Below are positions 11,836 to 23,094 of a stretch of DNA of 64,000 bases, one piece after another (position 1 is the first letter of the stretch; each line of letters starts with the position of its first letter). The position numbers and the translations under genes are program-made. The stretch comes from Carnegiea gigantea (lineage: Eukaryota > Streptophyta > Magnoliopsida > Caryophyllales > Cactaceae), in the NCBI GenBank assembly GCA_029747015.1, contig JAKOGI010001266.1, positions 206,642 to 270,641 on the forward strand. The letters run 5' to 3'. Below the pieces are notes generated by a model. That model made no database searches. It worked only from the letters and a program-made list of their open reading frames with translations, and had not been told where the DNA came from.

Positions 11836-12035
11836 GAAATAGCCCCCTACGCTCCAAACTTTCGACATTTTCAATATCAATAATCCATACTAGGAGAAAA
11901 CCATACCCTAGTGCTCCTATTCAAGCTTACTATTTGGTAGTTTTTTAAAAGTATAGATTACTGACAATAGAAATGTTGAAAGTTCGGATCGCTAGTAGCT
12001 ATGTTTTAAGTTTAAATTATCGACTTCCACTACTA
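11836..12035 (+). repeat. diverged direct repeat, copy 2
   Basis: Second copy of the 11195-11392 sequence (GCTCCAAACTTTCGACAT...TATCAATAATCCATACTAGG...AGATTACTGACAATAGAAAT), about 640 bases downstream in the same orientation. Confidence 0.6.
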
Positions 12036-13064
12036 ACGAAATTTAGATTATTATTTTCCAAAAATCCTTTAGTTTATAGTTATTATACTAGAAAACAATA
12101 AGCCTCAAAGATTGACTAGGGTCATCGTCGGTGGGAGATTTAGATGTTTCATGTGAGACTTATATTTTTGATTTTTCATAAATTTGATAAGTACCCTTTA
12201 TTTTCAAGAATGTCTGGCTTCGAAATTTTACGAGTTTTAAAATAAAATTCTAAATAATTTTTCCAATTAAGAAGTGTTGTGAACATTGATCGTCGCAAAT
12301 ATAATGGATTCTCTCTAGCCCTAGCCATGGCAAGCAATCTTCTGATGCTCGGAACCGTCTTTTGCTCAGCATGATTCAATCAATTTATCATAGTGAGCCC
12401 ATATTATTGGATCTACCTTTTTCTAGATGGCCATTAAGAAGATTTTCCATTGAAGTTAGCATTGCAAGAAAAGGGTTAAGATGTGGAGGAAAATAAATTT
12501 TAATGTGGAAAAATTATGGGTTTAGAAATAACATAACCCTATTAAAAGGGGCTTTTAGAGTTTCAGAAAGCTATCTTAAAAATAGTTATTTTTCCTATTG
12601 GTGCAGCCGGTAACAGGGAAGGTCTACTCCTATGCCATAATGCCCATCAGGAGAGAATAGATAGTCTCTACGTCAATCTCTATTCTTTGACCAAGAACTT
12701 GAAGTGCTCAACAAACACAAGTGCGAGACACCGAAACTAGAGAGTATAGGTATGCCACTCATCTTCTTATTTTCTTTACCTTACTCATATTTCTCATACC
12801 CCCAAAACTGTGGGCAAGCCCCTTATTTATAGAGATTAAAAACTAACATCAAGGGCAAAACATCAAGGGCAAAACCTCTAAAATAACGCCCACTATCTCG
12901 TCTTTTTATTTTAATTTTACACATATTTCAATCTATGTGAATGTTGTCAGTCAATCTAATAAATAATTAATAGATTGAAATTGAGAAATATGTACCAGGA
13001 AGAGTGTTTCTTTTCCGCAACCACTATGAAATGTCCAATTTTATTCCCTTTTTCTAAACCCTAT

Positions 13065-14364
13065 TGTTGTCTTAAATTGTTACCGCGAGTGCACGGCGTA
13101 GTTGTAGCTAGCGTCCGGTAAGTACGGGTTGTGTCTACAGGGAACTTGTTTTCAGTCACCAAATCGACTTGCAACACTCTATTTAGGAAAAAGCCCACTT
13201 AAGTTGATTTATGCTAATTAGCAGTTCTAGTCTGCTAAGAACTAATGAAATTGCGTAATTCAATAATAACACAGGTCTTAGATTGTGGTTCACCATACTA
13301 TTACGCTACATGAATCATAAACTAGGTCATACAAACCTGTCCATGAAAATAATTGAAGTGGAAAGGATTACAATTTAAAGCGCATCTAAGCCTTCTCTCG
13401 AATGCCAATAGACTAACATAATTAATCTTACTTATTTATTTTTGTGAAACTAAGATTATTAAGGTCGCATGATTAATTAATCAAGTGTTCTCGATTGAAA
13501 CCATAATTGTTTTCACATCAGGAAGATCAAACGCTTACAAAGTCACACTAGATAAAGGATTCAATTTTCGTTGATCTCCTAAACCCTAATGAAGAATAAT
13601 GAATGAATCTATCATCTAGCGTACTAGGTAAGACTTCAAGTCACAATTATGGGCATAATTCACAAAAACCTAAAACATGATTCAATTTCGCATAATAGGT
13701 CTCTCAATCCAAGACTAATAGTTTAGCCTCTAATCATATTGATAATCACAATCAAGAACAAAAATCTGGAAAACATTACTAAGGATGCAAACTTTAATTA
13801 AGAATGCAGGATAAGGAAGAAAGAAAATGCACTTCAATTGATTCTAGGAGCAGTCACACAAATTCATGCTCAATTAAACTTCAATCTACTGTCAAAGAAT
13901 TTGTGAAAGTATTTAGAATTGAAAGCCTAAAAATCGCCCCTTTTCGAGAGCCCTCGGAAATTACAACATATTCCCCGAATCAAAACTCCACGAAAAAATT
14001 TAGTCGTATAGGAAAAAAAAAAGTGGCACGGTGGCACCGTGCCATTTCTCTAGTCAACCGCTGCTGAGATTCTGGCATGGCACGACTGGGCTTCCTGGCA
14101 TGGGGTCCCCATGCAAGTCCTCTGGGCCTAGACAACCTATTCCTTAGCTTGAGATTCGCCTTCTTGACACTCCTTTCATGCAACATTGGTGGGCTTTCTT
14201 CTTTCCTTCGAACCAGAACAATTGAAAACACGAAAACAACTTATATGAGCAAATTCAGGGTAAAAGAGACCTATTTTACCCCTGTGCTTTGAAGTTTAAC
14301 CCAAAAATCACTGAGAAGAGGGGCCAAAAATGGGCTCAAAAGAGGCAAAAACGGAGCTTCATCA
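13065..14364 (-). repeat. EH 3' LTR (about 1.3 kb)
   Basis: In sense direction it starts TGATGAAGCTCC at 14364 after a purine-rich tract and ends TTTAAGACAACA at 13065. The terminal several hundred bases match the start of 63179-64000 (EH 5' LTR) and, inverted, the end of the C 3' LTR (to 60613). The adjoining bases 13060-13064 (CCTAT) would be the target duplication; its partner is off-window. Confidence 0.8.
14025..14043. repeat. perfect 9-bp-arm palindrome in the EH LTR
   Basis: GGCACGGTG-G-CACCGTGCC. It belongs to a family of GGCACG/CGTGCC motifs found in every gypsy element of the window. A second, weaker copy (GGCATGGCACGACTGGG) follows at about 14075-14092. Confidence 0.7.
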
Positions 14365-15029
14365 ACTTCCCCATGCTTATCTCTTACTTATCCACAAGCA
14401 AGGATATCAACTAATCGAATAGTGGCGAGAGATTTACCTCGGAGTGCCATCCTTCTCAGGTAAGTAGTGACAACTAGATCAATAATCATGGCAGCTCATA
14501 GCTTAGAAACTCAATAAGGGTGAAACTCTTTTTTTGGTTCTCAAAAGCATATGATTTAAATGGTAAATCACTCGACTATGGTGCAAGAATAAACACCCCA
14601 TATTGAACTGCTCAAAAGTGTCATGCTCCCCCCGAATCGTTGGTGAGCTAGTTTGACTGGTAGATTCTCACTTTGGGGGTAAGAATGGAAACTCTCATCT
14701 CATGCATTTAGGGCAGAAATTGATCACTCAAAATCACTATCAATGCATGCATGCTACCATAAGATTCGCAAAACTCTCCATTCTCCACAATGGAGGCAAA
14801 TGCGTAGGTGTCAATCATAAGAGGTTTTTAAAGGTTGTATCAGGGTTAGGGCCAAAGGTAAGGGAGGTCAAGATTTTACGTGGGAGGAGCTAATTATCTA
14901 GGTAAAGAGCAATCAAAACAATCTCAAGACCAAAACGCAACTGTTACCATTATTCCCACAATTTAAGCACAAAGAACGAAGGTTAAAACTCTTTTTTTTT
15001 CTTTTGCTAAATGGAGCTTCCTTTGCCAA
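14365..15029 (-). other. EH 3' untranslated region before the LTR
   Basis: Homologous to C at about 47760-48090. It includes the phrase CCTTGCTTGTGGATAAG and a purine stretch GCATGGGGAAG just before the LTR, the likely polypurine tract for plus-strand priming. The minus strand carries the TTGGGGG-type tract common in this clade. No ORF is supported. Confidence 0.6.
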
Positions 15030-16254
15030 ACATCTTATTCACACGTTTTCTTCTTCTTTGGTTGCCCTTTCCCCCCCCCTTTTTTTGAGGAAAAGAAGAG
15101 AATGACAAAGCTCGGGTTAAACGGTGGAAATGAGGACGAGCCACCTTGATCACTCGCGAAGGTGTAGAACCGCTCCTCCAACTGCCGAATAGGCTCTGAT
15201 TGGCACCAAAGCAATTCGTTCATCCTCCTCCTTTATTCATACTCTTGGCCCTCCCTCATGGCCCATTCCCCCTCGTGCTGAATCCTTCACTACTCTCACT
15301 CTTCTTGGCGGTCAACAAACCTCTTAAAATATGTAACTCCCTCCTCAATAGATTCCATTCATCCAGAGAGACAATGTATGTCATAGAAGAAGATGGCCCG
15401 CCGGTCTCGAAGGTAGGTGGTGGGATAAAGGGAGGTGGTGGTGGTGGTGGTGGAATGGTTTGCTCCTTAGCATGACTACCCTGGGGCTCGAGCCTCTCTT
15501 GGCCCTCATCAACATCATCCTCCTTATCATCATCATCAGATTCCCCTTCTTCATCATACTCAACCTCCTCATAAGCAGCTAACTACCCTTCACTCAGTAG
15601 CACGGTCGCCCTAATAATTACTCTATCATAGTTCCAATTCCTCTTGCTGGTCATAGTGGTGCGCTCAACATTAGGATGGGTGAAGAGGATTTGTTTGTGG
15701 TGGGGTACCAAATGGTGTCACCCTAGGTATCGATTATGTGCATGTGGTGGAAAGTGCTAACGTCAAGGTGACCCCCTTAGGAAATGGGGCTTGAGGTGGT
15801 AGAGTTTATCACTGTGGCATAAGGTAATGGCAATGGCAGTAACAGTACCACCAATGCTCAGAACATTCTTATGGGTGGTCTTTGCCACCTTCACCAAGTG
15901 ATGGATGATCAAAGTTCTTGTGTCCATGGGAGTGCACGACAATGCATACCAAATAATAAACAACTCCGCTTTCCGACAACCATTTTGGTTGTCGTTGCGA
16001 CCGAAAATGACATTTGCGATCAGGCGTTGAAGGTAACAGAGGTTGATATTGCAAATGTCAGTGGCCTTGGCCTATCGGGGGTGAAAAGCTCTAGGTCTCC
16101 CAAATCTATCCATATAAGTCTTTCATTTAGAGCAAGTAATGCTTATCCAAATGGGATCTTGTCTCCATAAGGGGAGAACATTTATATATGTCCCCTCAAC
16201 CGCTGGAAGTTCCAATAACTCATAGAACATACGCAGACTCATCCGGTGGTCAAT
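15030..16254 (-). pseudogene. EH env-position ORF, C-terminal part, broken
   Basis: This is the protein encoded after pol in Athila-like elements; its function is not established. The part next to element A reads NIDHRMSLRMFYELLELP in one frame, and 16054-15763 carries WYALSCTPMDTRTLIIHHLVKVAKT and IGGTVTAIAI, matching ADHLDEHAKSTKVVIGGA in C (about 45670-45720). Downstream, about 15590-15400, comes an acidic run (EEGESDDDDKEDD) and a polyproline stretch, then a charged tail. Frame changes and stops separate these parts. The N-terminal part lies at 23095-23640 on the far side of element A. It resembles the domain annotated as 'putative plant transposon protein'. Confidence 0.6.
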
Positions 16255-16259
16255 GTTAA
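16255..16259. repeat. left target-site duplication of element A
   Basis: GTTAA here against GTTAT at 23090-23094, one mismatch. The EH ORF reads through when A and one copy are removed. Confidence 0.7.
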
Positions 16260-17294
16260 TGATGCGGAGCAAGGCATGAAGCCTAACCTCCTAAATCAAT
16301 ATCAAGGCTGGGGTTCGACTTGGGCCTTTAGTCACTTATGAAGGCAGTACCCGAGTATTTAGGAGCCTTAAAGGACCCAAAGTAAACTTAGAAAAGGTGG
16401 AATGACACTTAGTAACCTAAGTAAGAAGCCTAACTATTTTATCTCTAAGTCACCCTATTTTATTTTAGTTCCTTGTTTTGGGTAGAATAGATGACATGAC
16501 TTCTAGCTCATTTTTGGCTAGGTGAATAGCATCCGTTTCTGGTAAATATTGCATGGATGGATAGCCCCAATGTCTATCTTCCAATGAGCTAAATAGTATC
16601 ATCAAATTCTAAGAATCGAGCAAGTTATAGAGTTTTAACCGAGCCATAGTCTGTGCAGAGTCTGGAGGTGCACGTTTTTACTCAAGGATTTATTTGGGTG
16701 ATCAAATGGGAGAATTAAGGGTCCAAACTTGGTAGGTAGCTTATAGAATTTTCTAGAAAGCTCCTATAAAAATCCCCACCTTAATCTCCCCCATTTGGAT
16801 AGGTGAATGACATCACCCATGTGAAGGAATGTGCAGCCAAATTCCAGCACACCAATATCCCTAGTCGTCCCCCTTTAATTATGCAATTAGCTTGAATTTC
16901 ATTGGAAAAAATTCTTGTAATTCTATTGGCTAGTACTAAGCTTAGGGGAGGGGGTATCTTGCTATTTAATTCCTCATCTCTTATATTACATTTAGCTTTT
17001 GATGAATATGAATGAATGAAAAGGCTGGAGGTCATTTTCTCTCAAAAATATCCTCATCTTTATATCTTTTAGAGTGGTGATTTGGAGTCATCCCTTTATA
17101 TTAATCCTTAGTGCGTAGACTTTAGGGGATTAATTGATGGGTTGCTTATTTTAATGCTCTTTCAAGGATCGAAAGAGTTTCCTTTTGATTTGGGGTTTCC
17201 CCCATTTGGGTTGTTTTAGAGGTGTTCATCTTATTGGGTCTTCACTTGGATGATTAAGCCTTTATTTTGCCAAATAGACTTCTAATCCGCTTCA
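16260..17294 (+). repeat. A 5' LTR (1035 bp)
   Basis: Starts TGATGCGGAGCAA and ends TAATCCGCTTCA before the primer site. Relative to 22028-23089 it lacks about 27 bases near 16350 and has scattered substitutions. A CTATTTAATTCC stretch near 16970 is a possible TATA-like element. Confidence 0.85.
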
Positions 17295-17296
17295 GT

Positions 17297-17308
17297 TTGT
17301 ATCAGAGC
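17297..17308 (+). other. A primer-binding site, initiator tRNA-Met
   Basis: TTGTATCAGAGC matches 11 of 12 bases of the plant initiator tRNA-Met complement TGGTATCAGAGC and lies two bases after the LTR. Confidence 0.85.
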
Positions 17309-17917
17309 ACAAGGATCCTTCAAAGGTAAGCATTAAATCCTCACACTTTGTGATTGAAATTTGTTTTTTTAGTTCTTTCTTTGTTATTTTGGGATTTGGA
17401 TACTTTCTACTCCACCTTCTTCTCTTATTCTCCTCAAAGAGCACAAGCACTTTCCCTTGCTTACTTTCATTCCAAAACCTTAAAAACCCACATTTGGTTT
17501 CCCCGGAAAACTCTTCTTTTAGCCCACAAAGAACCCCCAAAATAACTAAACACAATTCCCAACCAAAACACAACCTAAAAACTCAATAAAAAAAGCCGAA
17601 ACATTAACCCCTGCCAGCCAGAAATTCAGCACGGTTTGACCGTGACCCTCGATAGGATCGTGCCAATTTTTTGCCCATAAAAATTTTTCCAATTCTCTAG
17701 CATGGCCACCCCGTGCAGCACAGCATGACCGTGCCCCCCATTTTGGCCCGTGCTTCCTCTGGCACAACCGTGACCTTCTTCCTTCTCTTGCCTACCTTCA
17801 ACCATGACTAATGATGCGGAATCTTCTTAACCTGGAGGCATTTCTTTAGAGTTTGCTCAAGAAATGAGGAGAGATAAGGCCATAATCGACCTTTAAGAAC
17901 AAGTAAGAAAACTCACC
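17309..17917 (+). other. A leader with GGCACG/CGTGCC cluster at 17629-17775
   Basis: About 600 bases between primer site and gag without a supported ORF. Positions 17629-17775 hold repeated half-palindromes: GCACGGTTTGACCGTG, GATCGTGCC, CCCGTGCAGCAC, GCATGACCGTGCCCC, GGCACAACCGTGACC. The same cluster occupies the same place in B. Confidence 0.65.
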
Positions 17918-18916
17918 ATGGAGTTAGAGCGAGTTAAGGGATCCGAACGACTAGTTCCCCAACCTAGGGAGCTTGATATCAACTACATTGACATTGCCTA
18001 CTCATCTTCTCATGAGGACCATGAAGCTAGAGGTATAAGGGGAGGGGGTCATTGTAGATATGATCTTAGTGACCTCAAGGTTAAGGCACCGAAGTTTGAT
18101 GGCAACCTAAAACCGGAAAACTACATTGATTGGGTACAAGCCATTGAGAGGATCATTGAACTCAAGGAGTACAATGATGAAAAGGCCTTCAAGTTAGTTT
18201 TTCTCAAGTTAAAGGGGTATGCCTCCTTGTGGTGTGACCCCTTGAAGAAGAATAGAGTAAGGGAAACTAAGTCTAAGATCAAGACTTGGTCCAAGCTCAA
18301 GAAACACATAGAGAAGAGGTTCTTACCTCCCTCATACAAGCAAGAGCTTTGTCTCAAGATTACCACCCTTAACCAAGAGAATCTCCGAGTGGAGGAGTAC
18401 ATTTGAGAATTTGAGTAACTCCATATGAGAGTTGGTTTGAATGAGGACAATGAGCTTACTATTGTTAGGTTCATACAAGGGCTTTCTCTTAGCATCGCTT
18501 ACAAGGTGGAACTATAACCCTACTTGTCCTTCAATAAAGTTTGCCACCTAGCTATCAAGGTAGAGAAACAACTTAAGGATCGAAATCCGTTCGCAACTCC
18601 TTCCCCTCATCGACCCCAAAGCACACCTAAGAGTTTCCCATCCTACAACAAGGGTGACACTACCTCTACACCCGTCAAGGCCATCGATAAGGGTAAAGTA
18701 ATTGCTAGTGAACCTCACAAGAGGTTGGAGGGAAAGAAGTGCTTCAAATGCCATGGTTATGGAAACCTCCAAGGGGATTGTCCCAATCAGAGAACCTTAT
18801 CTATTAGAGAGGTGAAAGAGATCCAAGCTCCAGAGAAACAAACTAGTGAAGAAGAGTTTGAAGAGAAAGATCACACCGTAATCACTTCGGATGTTGGAGA
18901 GTTATTGGTGATTTGA
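17918..18916 (+). pseudogene. A gag with three in-frame stops
   Basis: The frame opens at 17918 (MELERVKGSER). It has the gag core PKFDGNLKPENYIDWVQAIERI...LKLKGYASLWCDPLKK and FLPPSYKQELCLKI, then the nucleocapsid zinc knuckle CFKCHGYGNLQGDC near 18740-18782, where the His of the CCHC set is Asn. The same frame continues from 17918 to 18916 but is cut by TGA at 18404 and two TAA codons just after. In B the corresponding codons are CGA, CAA and CAA, so all three are C-to-T changes. The capsid part would assemble particles; the knuckle binds RNA. Confidence 0.85.
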
Positions 18917-19660
18917 AGAGCCCTCCATGCTAAAGAGGTTCCCCTTGAACCTAGTCAAAGGGCGCAAATCTTCCACACTCGATGTACATTGGAGACAACG
19001 TGCGTGAGCTTATTATCGATGGAGGTAATTGTACCAATGTGGCTTCTATGACTTTCATTGACAATCTTCAAGCTCCCACCAAGGTGCATCCCACCCCTTA
19101 CACTCTTCAATGGCTCAAGCAAGGAAGAGGTAACCATTTCTAAACAAGCTCTTATCGCTTTTTCGGTTGTTCCTTATTATGGTGAGGTCCTTTGTGATGT
19201 TCTTCCTATTGATGCTTGTCACAGATTGCTTGGCCAGCCTTGGTTATTTGACAATCATGTGATGCATGATGGGCATGCTAACACCTATGTCGTTAAGCTC
19301 AAGGGATGTAACCTCACTTTGACCCCCCTGCCACCACCCAAACCTCTCAAAATTAAAATGGGGAAGAGAAGTGAGCAAAGCCTCTATATGAGTAAGACAC
19401 AGGTGGAGAGAGTCATTAGTAAGAGCAAGTCTTTATTTACCTTACTTATGGTTAACTCAAACACAAGTAAGGAAGTGAAGCCCTTGCATCCTCTTGCTCA
19501 ATCACACTTGAGGAAGTTTGAGGATGCTTTTTCCAATGATCTACCACCGACGCTACCTCTTATGAGAGGAATTAAGTATCAAACGGATCTTCTACTTGGT
19601 GCTTCTTTACCCAACAAGCCAGTTTCTAGGTGTAATCCTAATGCGTCGAAAGAGCTCTAA
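18917..19660 (+). pseudogene. A protease region, frameshifted
   Basis: The active-site stretch reads ELIIDGGNCTNVASM near 19010-19055, where the chromovirus protease motif is D-[GS]-G/S (B keeps IIDGGSCTNMVSM). The 19058-19660 frame continues with VVPYYGEVLCDVLPIDACHRLLGQPW and a linker to RT (TLTPLPPPKPLKIKMG, then PPTLPLMRGIKYQTDLLLGASLPNK). A frame change lies between the active site and the remainder. The enzyme would process Gag-Pol. Confidence 0.75.
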
Positions 19661-20960
19661 AGGCAAGTCCAAGAGTTGCTTGATGGTGGGTACACTAGGG
19701 AGAGTTTGAGTCCTTGCTCGGTTCCTACTTTTTTGGTAACAAAGAAGTATCAGTTGCATGGGTCCAAAGTCTTTTCCAAGATCGACCTTCGGAGTGGTTG
19801 TCATCAACTCCAATGAAGGAAGGAGATCACTAGAAAATGGCCTTTCAGACTAAATATGGGTTATATGAATAGCTAGTGATGCCCTTTGTTCTTTCTAATG
19901 CTCGAGTACTTCCATGAGGCTTATAAATGAAATATTGAGGTCATTCATCAGGATGTTTCTTGTGGCATACTTTGATGATATCTTGGTGTATAGCTAAGAT
20001 GAGACATCTCATATGGAACACCTCACATAAGTGTTCCAAGTGTTGAGGTAACAAGATCGGTACACTAAACTTGAGAAGTGTAAGCTCTTTACTTCTTAAG
20101 TTGTCTTCCTTGGGTATGTTGTCTCCGATGAGGGAATCCAAGTTGATGAAACTAAGGTTGAGGCTATTAAGAGTTGGCCCATTCCTACAACCATCGTGAA
20201 AGTCCGTGGCTTTCATGGGTTGGCTTCTTTGTATCATCAGTTCATCAAGGATTTTAGCTCTATTGTGGCTTCCTTGACCGAGCGCATGAAGAAGGGTACC
20301 ATTGAGTGGACAAAGGCTGCCCAAAGGGCCTTTGAGTCCATCAAAGGGAGGCTTTGTTCAGCTCCTATCTTGGACCTACCTAATTTTAAGCTCCTTTTTG
20401 AAGTTGAATGTGATGCTAGTGGAGTTGGGATTGGTGCGATTCTCAGTCAAGCCAAGTTCCCTCTTGCCTACTTTAGTGAGAACTTGAATGGTTCTAGACT
20501 CAGCTACTCCATTTATGATGAGGAGTTCTATGCCATTGTTAGGGTTTTGGAGCATTGGAATCATTACCTCAAGTCCAAGCCTTTTGCACTCCATTTGGAT
20601 CACAGGGCTTTGTCTTTCATCAATGGTCAACACAAATTGTATATGAGGCATGCTAAGTGGTTGAATTCCTTCAATCCTCCAGTTTCTCTTGCAAGCATAA
20701 GAGTGGGAAAGAGAATGTGGTTGCCAATGCCTTGTCACAGAGGTATACTCCTATATCGATCCTAAAGGGCAAGGTTCTTGGCCTTCACTCCATCATGACC
20801 TTGTATATAGAATATGAAGACTTCAAGATGATGGTTGAAGATCCCTCTACTTATCGCACTTATACCTTGCAAGAAGGTTTCCTATTTAAGGGAAACAAGT
20901 TATACATCCCCAAGAGTCCTCTAAGGGACTTGATTGTCAAGGAGGCCCTGTAGGAGCCTT
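19661..20960 (+). pseudogene. A reverse transcriptase and RNase H, with internal deletion
   Basis: Between about 19744 and 19750 some 110 bases are missing compared with B (36505-36615), removing the early RT motif that carries the first catalytic Asp region's approach. The box YFDDILVY is intact at 19968-19991. RNase H is well kept in 20196-20765: FEVECDASGVGIGAIL with its first Asp, YDEEFYAIVRVLEHW with the Glu, and HLDHRALSFINGQHKL with the next Asp. A frame change near 20670 precedes [15 protein letters not shown], which ends RNase H. The deletion alone should inactivate RT. Confidence 0.8.
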
Positions 20961-22027
20961 AGTCGGGCATTTTGGCATCAACAAGACCCTTAAGATCCTT
21001 AAGGAGCACTTATATTAGACCAAAATGGGTGGAGATGTCCACAAGGTAATCTCAAGATGTGTTATCTGTTGTATGGCCATGAATCACTCCCACCAAGGCC
21101 TTTGCACCCCTTTTTCGATTCCTTTAAGGCCTTGGGATGACCTTAGTATGGACTTCATAATGGCCCTTGTACGGGCCCCTCGAGGGAAGGATGTCATCAT
21201 GGTAGTTGTTGATCGGTTCTCCAAGATGGCACATTTCATTGCTTTCCATAAGTGTGATGATGCTACATATATTACGGATCTCTTCTTCCAAGAAATCATG
21301 AGGCTTCGTGGGATCCCAAGGACTATTGTATCAGATAGAGATACCAAGTTCTTATCACACTTTTGGAGATGTCCATGGATGCCAATGGGGACTAAATTAC
21401 TGTTTAGTAACACTTGCCACCCCCAAATCGATGGATAAATGGAAGTGACCAACCACACACTTACTACCTTGTTAAGAGGTATGCTGTGTAAGACCTTAAG
21501 AGATTGGGACACTAAGCTTCCCCATGTGAAATTTACCTACAACTGGACTCCTTCCTATGCTACTTCTCATTCAGCCTTTGACATATGCTATGGTCTTAAC
21601 CCTCTCACCCCTCTTGATCTCATTTCCATTCCTCAGGAGTACAAAGTGAGCTTTGAACCCAAGGAAAGGGTTAAAGCTATGAAGACACTACATAAGCAAG
21701 TGAGAGCTCAAATTGGGAAGGTAAATGAGCAATATAAGAGCATGCCCAACAAGAATCAAAGTTATCTTGAGTTTAAACTGGGAGATCTTATACGGCTACA
21801 TTTCAAGAAGGAGAGGTTCCCTTTAAGGAGGAAAAGTAAGCTTACGGTAAGGGGAGATGGCCTCTATAAAATCATGCACAAGGTGGGAGACAATGCCTAC
21901 AAGGTAGAGCTTCCGGGTGAAATGAACATCTCTATTGCTTTTAATATTGGAGACGTCACACCTACATTAAGGACGCAGATGATGACATTGGAGATTTGAG
22001 GGCAAATCCTCTTCAAGAAGGGGAGGT
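20961..22027 (+). pseudogene. A integrase, interrupted
   Basis: 21025-21438 has the zinc-binding end (CVICCMAMNHSHQG) and the catalytic core with the first Asp in LSMDFIMALVRAPRGKD and the second in IVSDRDTKFL. A small deletion follows in the FWRCPW stretch, a stop comes at HPQIDG-stop, and the frame resumes at 21439 with EVTNHTLTTLLRGML, where the third acidic residue (Glu) stands. The C-terminal domain FKLGDLIRLHFKKERFP...GDGLYKIMHKVGDNAYKVELPG runs to about 21940. After a frame change, RANPLQEGEVDA leads straight into the 3' LTR, as in B. No classical chromodomain is visible. Confidence 0.8.
22013..22027 (+). other. A polypurine tract
   Basis: AAGAAGGGGAGGT directly precedes TGATGC of the 3' LTR. 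It lies inside the end of the integrase frame. Confidence 0.75.
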
Positions 22028-23089
22028 TGATGCAGAGCAAGCCATGAAGCCTAACCTCCTATTCAATTTCAAGGCTTGGGTTCGACTTATGCCTTTAGTC
22101 AACTATAAGTGTGGTACCCAAGTACTTAGCTCTCCTAAGTCCCTATTGATTTGGGAAGCCTTAAGGGACCCAAAGTAAGCTTAGTAAAGGTGGTATGGCA
22201 CTTAGTAGCCTAAATAAGGAGCCTAACTATTTTATCACCAAGTCACCCTATTTTATTTTACTTCCTTATTCTGGGCAGAACAGATGACATGACTTCTAGC
22301 TCATTTTTACCTGGGTAAATGGGATCCATTTTGGGTAAATTTTACATGGATGGATATCCTCGAATGTCTATTTTCCAAGGAGCCAATGAGCATCATCAAA
22401 TTCTAAGAATTAGGCAGGTTATAAGGTTTTAATGGAGCCATGGTCCGTGCAAAGTCTGGAGGTGCACATTTTTACTAAAGGATTTATTTGGATCATTAAA
22501 TGGGAGAATTAAGGGTCTAAACTTGGTGGGTAGTTGATAGACTCTTCTAGAAGGATCCCATAAAAATCCCCACCTTAATATCCCTCATTTGTATAGGTCA
22601 ATGACATCACCAATGGGAAGGAATGTGCAGCCAAATTCCGGCACACCAATATCCCCTAGTGGTCACCCTTTAACTGTGCAATTAGCTTGAATTTCATTTG
22701 AAAAAATCCTTATAATGCTATTGGCTAGTACTAAGCTTAGGGGAGGGGGTATCTTACTATTTAATTCCTCATTTTTTGTATTACATTCAACTTTTGATGA
22801 ATATGAATGAATAAAACGGCTAGAGGCCATTTTCTGTCAAAAAACTCCTAATCTTGATCTCTTTTAAAGTGGTGATTTAGACTTATCTCTTTATATTAAT
22901 CCTTGGTATTTAGGCTTTCGGGGACCAATTGGTGGGTTGATTATATTGGTGTTCTTTCAAGGATCAAAAGAGTTTCCTCTTGATTTAGGGTTTCCTCCAT
23001 TTGCGTTGTTCTAGAGGTGTTCATCTCATTGGGTGTTCATCTCATTGACTAAGACTTTATTTGGCCAAATGGACTTCTAATTCACTTTA
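22028..23089 (+). repeat. A 3' LTR (1062 bp)
   Basis: Starts TGATGCAGAGCAA and ends CACTTTA, where the terminal CA has become TA. Aligns along its length with 16260-17294 and with both B LTRs. Confidence 0.85.
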
Positions 23090-23094
23090 GTTAT
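23090..23094. repeat. right target-site duplication of element A
   Basis: GTTAT, partner of GTTAA at 16255-16259. The EH coding context (GTATAAC on the minus strand) suggests GTTAT is the original target. Confidence 0.7.

Larger units (their letters stand above)
10019..13064. other. spacer between Ath1 and EH
   Basis: AT-rich DNA without a supported gene. It contains an inverted-repeat element (10076-10362), a pair of diverged direct repeats (11195-11392 and 11836-12035) around a coding-like patch, and near 12640-13060 a stretch that on the minus strand looks like an LTR promoter region (TATAAATAAGGGGC at about 12825-12838), but I could not define its ends. ORFs at 10578-10817 and 12176-12379 show no recognisable motif and are probably chance. 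Confidence 0.5.
16260..23089 (+). mobile_element. A: chromovirus-type Ty3/gypsy element (CRM-like), complete in structure, coding broken
   Basis: Structure on the plus strand: LTR 16260-17294, primer site for initiator tRNA-Met, leader, gag, protease, RT, RNase H, integrase, polypurine tract, LTR 22028-23089. LTRs start TGATGC and end TTCA/TTTA. It is the same family as B. The RT and RNase H sequence texture ([22 protein letters not shown]) is closest in my memory to plant CRM or Reina-like chromoviruses. The lineage is inferred, not computed. The two LTRs differ at many sites and by small indels, so the insertion is much older than D. Confidence 0.85.

Noticed and set aside
12640..13060. A possible solo LTR on the minus strand
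   Set aside because: There is a TATA-like box and LTR-like texture, but no TG...CA ends or target duplication could be defined.
15381..15572. Histidine- and methionine-rich frame near 15381-15572
   Set aside because: It is an off-frame reading of the acidic/polyproline part of the EH env-position ORF.
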